The translations under genes and the position numbers were made by a program. A stretch of 64,000 bases of DNA from an uncultured Candidatus Thioglobus sp. GTDB lineage: Bacteria; Pseudomonadota; Gammaproteobacteria; PS1; Pseudothioglobaceae. The DNA is taken from NCBI GenBank assembly GCA_900180385.1, contig FXLX01000001.1, forward strand, positions 115,445 to 179,444. Direction: 5' to 3'. Below the pieces are notes generated by a model. That model was not told where the DNA came from and made no database searches. It saw nothing but the letters and a program-made list of their open reading frames with translations. Below are positions 36,237-46,275 of this stretch, piece by piece; positions within the stretch are counted from its first letter, which is position 1, and each line of letters begins with the position of its first letter.

Positions 36237-36563
36237 AGGCTGGCGTTATGGTGCTAAGCATGAGCTAACGGCTTGGGGTGGTTACTCTTGGGAGCCAGCC
36301 CTAGTTTCATCATTTAGATTACGCACTGAGCATCAAGATGCAATTCACGGTATTGATTCCAATATATATGGCCTAGGTTTAGGTGTGCAAACTGCTAATT
36401 ATGGCGGCAAAATTACTGAGGCCAGTGTGGGTGTGAACTACATGTATGCACCAGCTAGGAATATCAGTATTGAGATTACTAAACCAATTTCCCAAGATAG
36501 AAACGGCATTCAAGCTGATAAAGATTCATCAATTGCCATCAGCTGGAGAAATTCATTTTTTTA
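36237..36563 (+). pseudogene. 3' remnant of an outer-membrane transporter (phenol-degradation MetA-like barrel)
   Basis: Open frame GAKHELTAWGGYSWEPALVSSFRLRTEHQDAIHG...ISIEITKPISQDRNGIQADKDSSIAISWRNSFF*; no start or N-terminal part. Confidence 0.5.
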
Positions 36564-36773
36564 GAGCGGTAATTTAATTAAATCAAAAAATCCTTAATTG
36601 CTAAGGCTTTTTTAATAAATAAAACAAGAGTAAGTAGTGACTGTAGATTGCGATATAGATAGTGCTGGTTTTGGATATATAATAGATATAAAATCAGAAA
36701 CAACGTGTAGCAATTGCTCTAAACATAGATTCAGCAATAAACAGAATGCCATACATTAAAAGGAAGAAGCGCT

Positions 36774-37177
36774 ATGAAAAGATATCACCCATTTTTAATA
36801 ACACTGCACTGGATTTTAGCCATTACAATTAGTCTTTGGTTGCTAATGGGTAGTAACATCTTAAGCGAAATACCAAATAGCGACCCAGAAAAAATCAACT
36901 CACTTAGAGCGCATATGGCAGTTGGTATTAATGTTGGCACGTCTAGTAGTGCGCGTACGTAGTGTTAAACTAGAGCCAATTAATGCTGGTGCAGTCAAAT
37001 CAGGCGAGTACTGCTGGCCATTACGCTTTATACGCGATAGCAATTCTTATGTCTGTTAGTGGTATTGTTACGGTAAAACTAACAGGATTGGGTGAGATTG
37101 TATTTTTTGTATCTGGCGCACCGTTGCCAGAAACATTTGATGATAAAGAGTGTGGTTTGGCAAGAGGCAGTAAGTAA
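36774..37177 (+). pseudogene. disrupted cytochrome b561-like membrane protein
   Basis: KRYHPFLITLHWILAITISLWLLMGSNIL and, after stops/frameshift, HYALYAIAILMSVSGIVTVKLTG in a different frame. Confidence 0.65.
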
Positions 37178-37253
37178 GCATTCACCAAATACAGCGCAAC
37201 CCGAAACAATATTTATTTTATTAACTTGTGTTTATTAATTGGAAGGTAGCATT

Positions 37254-39668
37254 ATGAATTGGCGTAATCGTGCGGAAAGAAAATTTGAAGGTTTTTCAGA
37301 TCTAATATTTGACAATAGTAAGAAAACTATTTTTGTAATATTACTAGTTGTATTTGCATTTGGGTCGCAATTGCCGACACTAACCATGGATACATCAACG
37401 GAAGGTTTTTTGCACAAAACTGACCCAATGCGCGTTGCTTATGATGAGTTTAGAGATCAGTTCGGACGTGACGAGAAGTTGCTAGTTGCCATTAAAACTA
37501 ACAATATATTTGATCTCGAGTTTTTAAAAAAATTAGAAAAATTACACAAGCGCCTTGAAAGTGAGCTGCCGTATATTGATGATGTAAATTCTCTTATTAA
37601 TGCTCGAAATACTTATGGCGATAACGAGAGTTTGATTGTTGAAGATCTGTTTGAAGAATTACCAGACCGTCAAGCCGATATTATTCCTCAAAAAAATAGA
37701 GCACTCAACAATCCATTATTTGAAAATCTGCTTTATAGTGAAGATCAAACATTCACTACAATTGTAATTGATACACAAACTTATTCTTCATTTGATGAAG
37801 ATGGAAATAAAATTATTGTTGAGGAAGAGGATGAGTTTTCAGATGATGATCCACGTGAAACAATCAAGATTTACCTATCTGATTCTGAAAATACTGAGAT
37901 CGTTAAAAAAACTCAGTCCATTATTAAAGAGTTTGAATCAGCAGATTTTAAGATTTATCTAACAGGATCTGCAGTTATTGCTGGCACCTTAAAACAAAGC
38001 ATGATGGCCGATACTAAGAGTTTTATTCAGAAGATGGTGTTGATGATTGTTCTGGTTCTGGCGATCTTATTCAAACGTGCCTCTGGTGTAATCTTGCCAC
38101 TTTTAGCTGTTACCTTTACCATCACAATGACGCTATCAATGATGGCAATAACGGGCACGCCATTTACCATTGTTACCCAAATTATGCCTTCATTTTTATT
38201 GGCTGTTATTGCTGGCGGCTCCATCCATTTGTTGGCTATTTTTTATCAAGATTTTGCCAAGACACATGAGGTAAAAGCCTCTTTGCGTTATGCAATGGGT
38301 CACTCTGGTTTGGCTATTGTAATGACGTCACTCACCACAGCAGCAGGATTGTGGTCATTCTCTTTTTCAGAATTATCACCTGTTGCAGATTTGGGTGTTT
38401 TTGCCAGTAGCGGTGTATTGATAGGTTTGCTATTTACTTTGGTGTTAATTCCAGCACTGCTGAGCACGATGAAAATTAAGATAAAGACAGATAAAGAAGA
38501 GGCGCATGAGCATACCAAAATGGATACCATGCTTTTGAGCATTAGCCGTATTTCTACCAGCTACCCAAAAGCCATTGTTGCCATTAGCGGGCTGATGATT
38601 GTCATCGCTATTTTCTTTGCTTCACAGCTAAGATTTGCACACTTTCCGCTGGAGTGGTTTCCAGAGAATCATGCTTCTCGTGTGGCTACTGAAGTGGTTG
38701 ATGACAAACTTAGAGGCTCCATTACCCTTGAGGTGATTGTTGACACCCATAAAGAGAACGGCTTATATGATCCCGCTGTGCTTAATAAAATACAGAGCGC
38801 TACTGAGTATTTAAATAGCATCCAAACCGAGACCTATTTTGTCGGAAAAACACTCAGTTTAGTGGACGTGTTAAAAGAGACAAATCGAGCACTAAATGAA
38901 AACCAGTCAGATTTTTATGTAATTCCTCAAGACAGGGATTTGATTGCTCAGGAGTTATTTTTATTTGAAAACAGCGGCAGTGACGACTTGCAAGATTTTG
39001 TAGATTCTAGTTTTTCAAAGGCGCGCATTACCGTTAAAGTGCCTTATATTGACGCACTGCAATACAATGAATTTATTTCTCTAGTTCAGACAGAATTAGA
39101 CAAAGAGTTTAAAGGTGTGGCCAGCGTTTCATTAACAGGTATCTCAACTTTATTAGCCGTTATTATGGAAAAATCAATTCACTCGAGTGCAGTGAGTTAT
39201 CTGATTGCTTTTGGTTTAATTTCAATCATGATGGTGGTGTTAATTGGTAACGTCAAAATTGGACTCATCAGTATGATTCCTAATATATTGCCGATTCTAT
39301 TCTTGTCTACTATTATGGTAATTTTTGACATGCCATTGGATATGTTTACGATGCTTATTGGCGCAATTGCACTCGGCTTGGCGGTGGATGATACCGTGCA
39401 TTTTATGCATAACTTTAGACGCTATGAGTTCGAATATAACGATGTTGATAAGGCGGTAAGATTAACTTTGATGGGAACTGGAAGAGCTATCGTAGTAACT
39501 TCAATTGTTTTATCAGTAGGGTTTTTAGTGCTACTATTTGCTTCAATGAGCTCTATGTTTAACTTTGGCGTGCTAACCGCTAGCGCTATTTTTATCGCTT
39601 TAATGGCTGACTTTTTCTTAGTGTCAGCCATTATGAAATTAATGATCCACAATAAGGGAGGCTTATAA
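37254..39668 (+). CDS. RND/MMPL-family exporter
   Basis: About 800 aa with two groups of TM segments; GLAVDDTVHFMHNFRR motif. Confidence 0.85.
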   Translation: MNWRNRAERKFEGFSDLIFDNSKKTIFVILLVVFAFGSQLPTLTMDTSTEGFLHKTDPMRVAYDEFRDQFGRDEKLLVAIKTNNIFDLEFLKKLEKLHKRLESELPYIDDVNSLINARNTYGDNESLIVEDLFEELPDRQADIIPQKNRALNNPLFENLLYSEDQTFTTIVIDTQTYSSFDEDGNKIIVEEEDEFSDDDPRETIKIYLSDSENTEIVKKTQSIIKEFESADFKIYLTGSAVIAGTLKQSMMADTKSFIQKMVLMIVLVLAILFKRASGVILPLLAVTFTITMTLSMMAITGTPFTIVTQIMPSFLLAVIAGGSIHLLAIFYQDFAKTHEVKASLRYAMGHSGLAIVMTSLTTAAGLWSFSFSELSPVADLGVFASSGVLIGLLFTLVLIPALLSTMKIKIKTDKEEAHEHTKMDTMLLSISRISTSYPKAIVAISGLMIVIAIFFASQLRFAHFPLEWFPENHASRVATEVVDDKLRGSITLEVIVDTHKENGLYDPAVLNKIQSATEYLNSIQTETYFVGKTLSLVDVLKETNRALNENQSDFYVIPQDRDLIAQELFLFENSGSDDLQDFVDSSFSKARITVKVPYIDALQYNEFISLVQTELDKEFKGVASVSLTGISTLLAVIMEKSIHSSAVSYLIAFGLISIMMVVLIGNVKIGLISMIPNILPILFLSTIMVIFDMPLDMFTMLIGAIALGLAVDDTVHFMHNFRRYEFEYNDVDKAVRLTLMGTGRAIVVTSIVLSVGFLVLLFASMSSMFNFGVLTASAIFIALMADFFLVSAIMKLMIHNKGGL

Positions 39669-40471
39669 TGAATAAATTTTTAACCGTTGCCATGGGCGCG
39701 CTTTTGGCTACATCTGTAGTAGCTGGAAACCAAGCAAGAGATATCATGGAAAAAGTGGATGCAAGAGATGATGGGTCTAGTGTTATTTCAACCATGCAAA
39801 TGACTTTGATTGACAAAAAAGGCAAACAACGCATTCGACAAATGCGTACTTATTCAACCGATATTGACGCCAATACTGAGCATAAAACTATTTTCTTTTT
39901 ATCGCCAAGTGATGTTAAAAATACGGCATTTTTAACCTACGACTACAGTGGCGATGATCAGGACGATGATCAGTGGATGTACTTACCAGCCTTGAAAAAA
40001 ACCAAGAGAATTCCTGCTAGTGATAAAGATGCGGCTTTTATGGGTAGTGATTTTTCCTATGCAGATATGACTGACAAAGAATTAGATGACTATACTTTTA
40101 AACTTATTAAAGAGGCAACGATCACGCGTAAAGAAGGCAAAGTTCCAGTTTGGGTGATTGAATCAACACCCGTGAGTCAAGATGTTATTGATGAAACAGG
40201 CTATACCAAAAGCATACTTTATATCCGTAAGGATAATTACGTACTTACTCGTGCTAAATTTTATTTGAAAAAAGGCTCAAGAGTTAAGTATATGGATGTT
40301 CGTAAGCTAGAGAAAATTGATGGTATTTGGGTAGCCATGCAAACTACTATGACCACCAAGCAAGGCAAACAGACACTGCATAAAACCATACTAACCAATT
40401 CTGATGTTAAGATTAATACGACTATTGATAGTGATATGTTTACCATTCGTACGATTGAAAAAGGTTTATAG
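39668..40471 (+). CDS. outer membrane lipoprotein-sorting protein (LolA-like)
   Basis: Signal peptide; QMTLIDKKGKQRIRQMRTYS...FLSPSDVKNTAFLTYDY...DDQWMYLPALKKTKRI. Confidence 0.8.
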   Translation: MNKFLTVAMGALLATSVVAGNQARDIMEKVDARDDGSSVISTMQMTLIDKKGKQRIRQMRTYSTDIDANTEHKTIFFLSPSDVKNTAFLTYDYSGDDQDDDQWMYLPALKKTKRIPASDKDAAFMGSDFSYADMTDKELDDYTFKLIKEATITRKEGKVPVWVIESTPVSQDVIDETGYTKSILYIRKDNYVLTRAKFYLKKGSRVKYMDVRKLEKIDGIWVAMQTTMTTKQGKQTLHKTILTNSDVKINTTIDSDMFTIRTIEKGL

Positions 40472-40474
40472 AAA

Positions 40475-41752
40475 ATGAAAGGGTTGTTTGTCACTATGGC
40501 GATAGTTATGTCTTTGAGTTTGCAAGCAGAGGATGGTTTTGATGATGACGGTTTTGATGACGAGATTATTGAAGTTTTTCAAGCGCCTGTTATAGATGCT
40601 AAAGGTAATCTTTATGGATCGATTGATTTAGAGGCTCATTACAATTTAAGTAATGATAAAGATTTATCTTCATTGAAAACTTTAGTCGATATCTTGGGAG
40701 ATTATAAATTTGATAATGATATTAGGCTCTCAGGAAATTTAAAAGGCTACCATGATTTTATTTACACTCTTGAAAATCATGCTGTGCCAAATGGCTATGA
40801 AAATGAAATTGAGTTAAATGAGTTGAATATTGAGCTCGAAATACTTCCAAATTTGGATTTTAAGACAGGTAGGCAGATCGTAGTATGGGGAAAGTCTGAT
40901 TCTATCCGAATAACAGATGTTCTGAACCCATTAGACAATCGCACTCCTGGATTGGTCGATATTAAGAATTTACGTTTAGGCCGAACCATGAGTAAGCTTG
41001 ATTATTATGTTGATAATTTAAATTTGTCAGTTATTGCCATTCATGAAAATCGTTTTAGTGAAAATCCAAAGTTTGGTTCTGATTTTAAATCTACTGCCGA
41101 TGCAGCTGAAAATAAGCCTGAAGATAATTTAAAAAATACAGGTACGGCGTTAAGTCTTACAGGCGTTTTTGAAGGTTACGATATGGGCCTGTATTATGCA
41201 GACACTTATATTGACAAGCCTTATTTAGAGGGTAGCACCCTACAATACGATAATAAATCAAAAATGTTTGGTGCGGCTTACAATCAGGTTAGCGGTAGTT
41301 TTTTGTTAAAAGCTGAGGCGGTACATTTTGACACTATCAAATATAATGGTGTGACTAATGCCAAAGCTAGAACAGATACATTGTTAGGCATTGAATATAA
41401 CGGCATTACTGATGGTTCAATTGGCTACGAGGTTGCACTGAGAAAAATCCATGATTATGAAGCCACAATTGGTGGTGTGGCAAATGGCTATAAGCGCAAA
41501 GAAGAGTATCAGCAAGTGGTACGCTTTAACCAATCTTATCTTAATCAGACGTTAGATCTGAGTGTAGTGCTTAGTGCAATGGGCTCATCAGCACAAGACG
41601 GTGGCTCTGCAAGAGTGTCACTTGATTATGCGATAGACGATGAGACCGCAGTAAGTGGCGGTGTAATTGATTATATTGGCGGAGACAATCTTGCCATTGA
41701 TGCCTATAAGGATAACGACAGAATATTTGTAACGATTAGTCGATCTTTTTAG
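40475..41752 (+). CDS. predicted outer-membrane beta-barrel protein (DUF1302-like)
   Basis: Signal peptide, acidic DDDGFDDEII start, beta-rich body (FKTGRQIVVWGKSDSIRITDVLNPLDNR), C-terminal Phe. Confidence 0.6.
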   Translation: MKGLFVTMAIVMSLSLQAEDGFDDDGFDDEIIEVFQAPVIDAKGNLYGSIDLEAHYNLSNDKDLSSLKTLVDILGDYKFDNDIRLSGNLKGYHDFIYTLENHAVPNGYENEIELNELNIELEILPNLDFKTGRQIVVWGKSDSIRITDVLNPLDNRTPGLVDIKNLRLGRTMSKLDYYVDNLNLSVIAIHENRFSENPKFGSDFKSTADAAENKPEDNLKNTGTALSLTGVFEGYDMGLYYADTYIDKPYLEGSTLQYDNKSKMFGAAYNQVSGSFLLKAEAVHFDTIKYNGVTNAKARTDTLLGIEYNGITDGSIGYEVALRKIHDYEATIGGVANGYKRKEEYQQVVRFNQSYLNQTLDLSVVLSAMGSSAQDGGSARVSLDYAIDDETAVSGGVIDYIGGDNLAIDAYKDNDRIFVTISRSF

Positions 41753-41819
41753 CCCAATTTGAATTTTTATCTATATTATGGTATAATAATATATATTGAA
41801 AATTATCTATTTTGACATC

Positions 41820-42377
41820 ATGAAAAAGACAAGGCTAATTGCTATTCCGCTAAGTGTTTTAACTCTAAGCGCCGGCGCATTTTTTAACGCAGACAGTCTT
41901 TCCCCATTTGGCAATGGCACAGGCTATAACAGCGCCACTCCATGGAGTAATAACTCTAATTGGAATCCTATGTTCACAGGCACTGAGTATTCGCCTGCTA
42001 ATGATGCACGTAATATGAATCGTTATGGTGTACGCCCAGACTCTCTTAGAAATTATCATCAAGATCCAAGATTTTTACCTAATAATGCAGTTATGGCAAT
42101 GCCTAATCAAGTTCAACCAAGCAACTGGTTAAAGGATACGGATTTTAGTCAAACACTTGAGCAAATTAAAAATTCAGACAGCAAGGCTTTTTTTGTTAAT
42201 GAAATGCCGGTTAGTTTTGAAACTGGTTATCAACGCATACAAGACAAGTCTTTGGAAATTCGTAAAGCTGTAGAAACGCAAATGCAGAATTATGGAAATA
42301 CAGACAGCATCTATGGTAAGCAAGGGTACTCACTATCGCCTGCAGCCTCATCAACATCAAGGGTCGAATCTGATTAG
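41820..42377 (+). CDS. secreted Asn/Pro/Tyr-rich protein, possibly sulfur-globule associated
   Basis: Signal peptide MKKTRLIAIPLSVLTLSAGAFF then FGNGTGYNSATPWSNNSNWNPMFTG; composition only. Confidence 0.45.
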   Translation: MKKTRLIAIPLSVLTLSAGAFFNADSLSPFGNGTGYNSATPWSNNSNWNPMFTGTEYSPANDARNMNRYGVRPDSLRNYHQDPRFLPNNAVMAMPNQVQPSNWLKDTDFSQTLEQIKNSDSKAFFVNEMPVSFETGYQRIQDKSLEIRKAVETQMQNYGNTDSIYGKQGYSLSPAASSTSRVESD

Positions 42378-42400
42378 TCGTTAATTAATGTTTTGTCTTA

Positions 42401-42429
42401 TTAAAATCGCCATTATTGGCGATTTTTTG
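42401..42429 (+). terminator. Rho-independent terminator
   Basis: AATCGCC-attatt-GGCGATTTTTT. Confidence 0.75.
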
Positions 42430-42654
42430 TTTATATGAGCTCATTCTTAATTTTTGCTAAATTTTATTAATCAAGGGGTGTTTATTGTAATAAAAGCATA
42501 TAAACAGGCTTAAAAATAGACTTTAATCGATTTTTGGTGTAATTTAGCCCATAAATTTGACTGGTTTTAATTTTTTTCAATATTTTTTTTTGGCTGTTAA
42601 ATAGCTATGCACAAGGGTTTTATTGGAAATAGTTAAAAATATATTAGAATATCA

Positions 42655-42682
42655 TTGACTTCTAATATAATTGTTATATAAT
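42655..42682 (+). promoter_or_regulatory. predicted sigma-70 promoter for 42769 CDS
   Basis: TTGACT - 16 bp - TATAAT. Confidence 0.65.
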
Positions 42683-42768
42683 ACTCCCCATGCAGAACAA
42701 CAGTTCAGCACTTTAAAACACCTCACTAATGAAGGTGTTAGAACAACATAATAATCTAGGAGATTAAC

Positions 42769-43251
42769 ATGAAAAAAATTATCGCAATTACTACATTAGT
42801 AGCAGCTACTTCAGCTTCAGCTTTCTTTGGTAACTCAAACAACAACGGTTTTGGTAACTCAAACGGCATGTCTAACTGGGGTCCTTTTGACGGTGGCTCT
42901 AACATGGGTCCTTTCAACGGCGGCAACAACATGGGTCCTTTCAACGGTGGTTCAAACATGGGTCCTTTCAATGGCGCTCAAAACATGGGTCCTTTTGCTA
43001 ACAGCAACGACATGAACAACGATTCTGATTGGGGTTTCCATTACAACAACAAGAACAAAACTTCTAACAAGTCTAACGCTACTACAGACGGTAAGTTTGC
43101 TGGTGTTGCAACTGCTGACGCTAAAGGTGTTGCTGATGCATACGCTAAAGGTCAAGCTGACGCTTTTGCTAAGGCTCAAGCTGATGCATATGCTAAAGGT
43201 TACGCAGACGCTAAAACTAATGCTGCTGTAGACTCACGTGACGCTAAGTAA
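42769..43251 (+). CDS. sulfur globule family-like secreted repeat protein
   Basis: Signal peptide MKKIIAITTLVAATSASAFFG; tandem (N/S)NMGPFNGG(S/N) repeats; C-terminal ADAYAKGQADAFAKAQADAYAKGYADAK repeats. Confidence 0.6.
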   Translation: MKKIIAITTLVAATSASAFFGNSNNNGFGNSNGMSNWGPFDGGSNMGPFNGGNNMGPFNGGSNMGPFNGAQNMGPFANSNDMNNDSDWGFHYNNKNKTSNKSNATTDGKFAGVATADAKGVADAYAKGQADAFAKAQADAYAKGYADAKTNAAVDSRDAK

Positions 43252-43300
43252 TTAGCATCCACGTTAAGCGATTGAGTTAACTCTTTCGCTTTTAGTAAAA

Positions 43301-43326
43301 GCCACTCTTCGGAGTGGTTTTTTTTC
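43301..43326 (+). terminator. Rho-independent terminator
   Basis: CCACTC-ttcg-GAGTGGTTTTTTTT. Confidence 0.8.
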
Positions 43327-43404
43327 GTCTAATAAAAATACAGGTAGTTGGTGAAATTGAACTCTCTAATGCTAACAATATTATTATATGGCTTATTTTG
43401 GGCA

Positions 43405-43435
43405 ATAAAAAAGAGCGCTTTAGCGCTCTTTTTTA
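43405..43435 (-). terminator. bidirectional Rho-independent terminator downstream of tsf
   Basis: AAAAAAGAGCGCtttaGCGCTCTTTTTT. Confidence 0.8.
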
Positions 43436-43454
43436 ACGTTTCAAAGGTAAGGGG

Positions 43455-44333
43455 TTAGCCTTTCATTTGAGCAGCAACCTCTTCAGCAAAGTTTTCTTCT
43501 TTCTTTTCAATGCCTTCACCTACTTCGTATCTAATGAAAGAAACTACTGTCGCGTTGTTTTTCTTAGCTAAAGCGCCAACAGTAGTATCCGGGTCCTTAA
43601 CAAAAGCTTGGCCGTAAAGTGTCACCTCATTGATGAACTTTTTCATGCGTCCGCCAATCATTTTTTCAATGATGTTATCAGGCTTGCCAGATTCACGAGC
43701 TTGTTCAACAAAAATTGCCTTTTCTCTTTCTAATAGAGAGTCGTCAAGCTCATCTTCAGTAATACACTCGGGGCGTGTTGCCGCAACATGCATTGCAATG
43801 TCTTTTGCTAGAGCTTCATTGCCACCCTCTAAAACAGCTAGTACTGCGATACGCTCACCGTGCTTGTAAGCACCGATAACACCTGAATCAACAGTAATTG
43901 TTTGAACGCGTCTAACTGATACATTTTCACCAACTTTAGCAACGATATCTTCGCGAGATTTCTCAAGTGAATCGCCATTGCTTAGTGTTTGTGTCATGAA
44001 TTCTTCAATGTTAGCCGGCTTTGTTTTTAATGCCAATGCACCTAAAGTATCAACGAAGTCAATAAAAGCATCGCCCTTAGTAACGAAGTCAGTCTCAGAA
44101 TTGATTTCTAAGATGGTTGCTGTTTTGTGGTCATCACTAATGTTAACTTTAACTAAGCCTTCAGCAGCAACACGGCTAGATTTTTTAGCAGCCTTTGCAG
44201 CGCCCGAAGAGCGCATTAAATCGATTGCAGCCTCAAGATCACCATTGGTTTCAGTTAGGGCTTTTTTACAGTCCATCATGCCTGAGCCCGTTCTTTCTCT
44301 TAATTCTTTAACTAGAGCAGCTGTAATTGCCAT
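43455..44333 (-). CDS. tsf: elongation factor Ts
   Basis: LVKELRERTGSGMMDCKKAL. Confidence 0.97.
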   Translation of the reverse strand: MAITAALVKELRERTGSGMMDCKKALTETNGDLEAAIDLMRSSGAAKAAKKSSRVAAEGLVKVNISDDHKTATILEINSETDFVTKGDAFIDFVDTLGALALKTKPANIEEFMTQTLSNGDSLEKSREDIVAKVGENVSVRRVQTITVDSGVIGAYKHGERIAVLAVLEGGNEALAKDIAMHVAATRPECITEDELDDSLLEREKAIFVEQARESGKPDNIIEKMIGGRMKKFINEVTLYGQAFVKDPDTTVGALAKKNNATVVSFIRYEVGEGIEKKEENFAEEVAAQMKG

Positions 44334-44403
44334 AATTATCTCCTATGAATATTTTGCACAAAAGGCATATTTTCGCCTTTTGTAAGCAGTTATTTTTTAT
44401 AAA

Positions 44404-45297
44404 TTATGCAAGTTTTGCAATAATGTCAGCTTTAGTGTCTTTGCCAGCAATTTCAACGCCTTGTTTTTTTGCAAGTGTAACTAGGTCAGCTTTTAACATT
44501 GCATTAAGATCTGCAGCAGCAGGTTTAGCAGCCTTCTCAGCTACTGGCGCTTCAGTTTTAGCTTTTTTAACAGGTGCCTTTTGCTTAACAACAGACTCTT
44601 TAACTCTTGTAGTGCCAGCAGCAGCTTTAGCCTCTAGAATTGAGTTGGCAATTTCTCTTGCGTAGTAGCCGATTGCTCTAATAGAGTCGTCGTTACCAGG
44701 TACAACATAATCAATGCCTTCAGGATTGTGATTAGTATCAACAATACCGATAATTGGAAGGCCTAATTTTTTAGATTCTGCAATAGCATTTTTCTCATGA
44801 CCAATATCGATCACGAATACTACATCTGGAATACCACTTAGATCTTTAATACCACCTAAGCTACGCTCTAATTTTTCCATTTCACGAGTCATCATTAGCG
44901 CCTCTTTTTTGCCGAATTGGGCAAAGTTGTCTTCTGCTAAAAATTCAAGATCTTTAAGGCGTTTGATAGATGCTTTGATGGTTTTATAGTTTGTCATCAT
45001 GCCACCTAACCAGCGATGGTTAACGTAAGGCATGCCACAACGGATTGCTTCTTCTTTCATGATGTCAGAAGCTGCACGCTTAGTACCAACAAAAAGAATT
45101 GAGCCACCTGCAGCAGTAGTTTTTGATGTAAAGTTAAGTACATCATTAAACATTGGTAATGTTTTTTCTAGGTTGATGATATGAACACCGTTACGAGTAC
45201 CGTAGATGTATTTATCCATTTTTGGGTGCCAGAAGCGTGAGCGGTGACCAAAGTGTACACCTGCTTCAAGCATTTTTTTCATTGACGTTTTTGCCAT
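44404..45297 (-). CDS. rpsB: 30S ribosomal protein S2 with C-terminal extension
   Basis: [25 protein letters not shown]...[27 protein letters not shown] at 45297. Confidence 0.95.
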   Translation of the reverse strand: MAKTSMKKMLEAGVHFGHRSRFWHPKMDKYIYGTRNGVHIINLEKTLPMFNDVLNFTSKTTAAGGSILFVGTKRAASDIMKEEAIRCGMPYVNHRWLGGMMTNYKTIKASIKRLKDLEFLAEDNFAQFGKKEALMMTREMEKLERSLGGIKDLSGIPDVVFVIDIGHEKNAIAESKKLGLPIIGIVDTNHNPEGIDYVVPGNDDSIRAIGYYAREIANSILEAKAAAGTTRVKESVVKQKAPVKKAKTEAPVAEKAAKPAAADLNAMLKADLVTLAKKQGVEIAGKDTKADIIAKLA

Positions 45298-45420
45298 TTT
45301 ATTTCTCCATGGGGTTGGTGAAGTATCTTTTTGATACTTCCTTCCACAACTCCTAACAATCAACCCTTGTTTTCAAAGGGCACCCTGATAGCTATGTCGA
45401 GCTGTGTGATACATTAAAAC

Positions 45421-45453
45421 GAGTTAGGCGCCTGATATACAAGCGCCTAACTC
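45421..45453 (-). terminator. Rho-independent terminator downstream of rpe
   Basis: GAGTTAGGCGC-11 nt-GCGCCTAACTC perfect 11-bp stem, followed by GTTTT on the minus strand. Confidence 0.65.
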
Positions 45454-45566
45454 AACATTAGATTTTTTTCTTAAAGCTAAATAAAGCGCTAAGTAAAAAT
45501 CCTAAAAGATGCAATTATACCGAATTAACCTTGATGTATCAAGCGCTAAGACGATAGTAATGCTTG

Positions 45567-46241
45567 CTATTTAGCTTTTGCTAATTCGGCGCGCATCGCG
45601 TCAATAGTGGTTTTGTAATCATCGGTATTAAAGATCGCTGAACCGGCAACAAATGTATCTGCGCCCGCTTCTGCAACTTCACGAATATTGTCAATCTTAA
45701 CGCCACCATCAATCTCTAAACGAATGTCTCTGCCACTTGCATCAATTAGTTCACGCACTTGACGACATTTTACTAAGGTTTGTGGAATGAATGATTGTCC
45801 GCCAAAACCCGGATTTACAGACATTAATAGAATCATGTCTAGTTTGTCCATGACATTTTCAAGAACATGCAATGGTGTTGCAGGGTTGAATACTAGCCCA
45901 GCTTTACAGCCAGCTTCTTGAATCATGGCTAAAGTTCTGTCAATGTGCTCAGATGCTTCTGGGTGAAAAGTAATGTATGAAGCGCCAGCTGAAATAAAAT
46001 CAGGGATTAGTCTATCAACAGGTTTAACCATTAGGTGCACATCAATTGGTGCAGTGACGCCATGATTTCTAAGCGCTTCACAAACTAGTGGACCAATCGT
46101 TAGATTGGGCACGTAGTGGTTGTCCATTACGTCAAAGTGAACAATATCTGCGCCGTCACGTAATACATTATCAACTTCTTCACCAAGTCTGGCAAAGTCT
46201 GCCGCCAAAATTGATGGCGCAATAAAATTTTCTTGTTTCAT
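45567..46241 (-). CDS. rpe: ribulose-phosphate 3-epimerase
   Basis: [45 protein letters not shown]. Confidence 0.96.
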   Translation of the reverse strand: MKQENFIAPSILAADFARLGEEVDNVLRDGADIVHFDVMDNHYVPNLTIGPLVCEALRNHGVTAPIDVHLMVKPVDRLIPDFISAGASYITFHPEASEHIDRTLAMIQEAGCKAGLVFNPATPLHVLENVMDKLDMILLMSVNPGFGGQSFIPQTLVKCRQVRELIDASGRDIRLEIDGGVKIDNIREVAEAGADTFVAGSAIFNTDDYKTTIDAMRAELAKAK

Positions 46242-46275
46242 ATTTTTTCTCCTGAATATATATCTAGTGTTTATT

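Noticed and set aside
42890-42990. Tandem DNA repeats as a possible CRISPR-like or non-coding array
   Set aside because: Repeats are in frame and encode NMGPFNGG peptide repeats of the secreted protein
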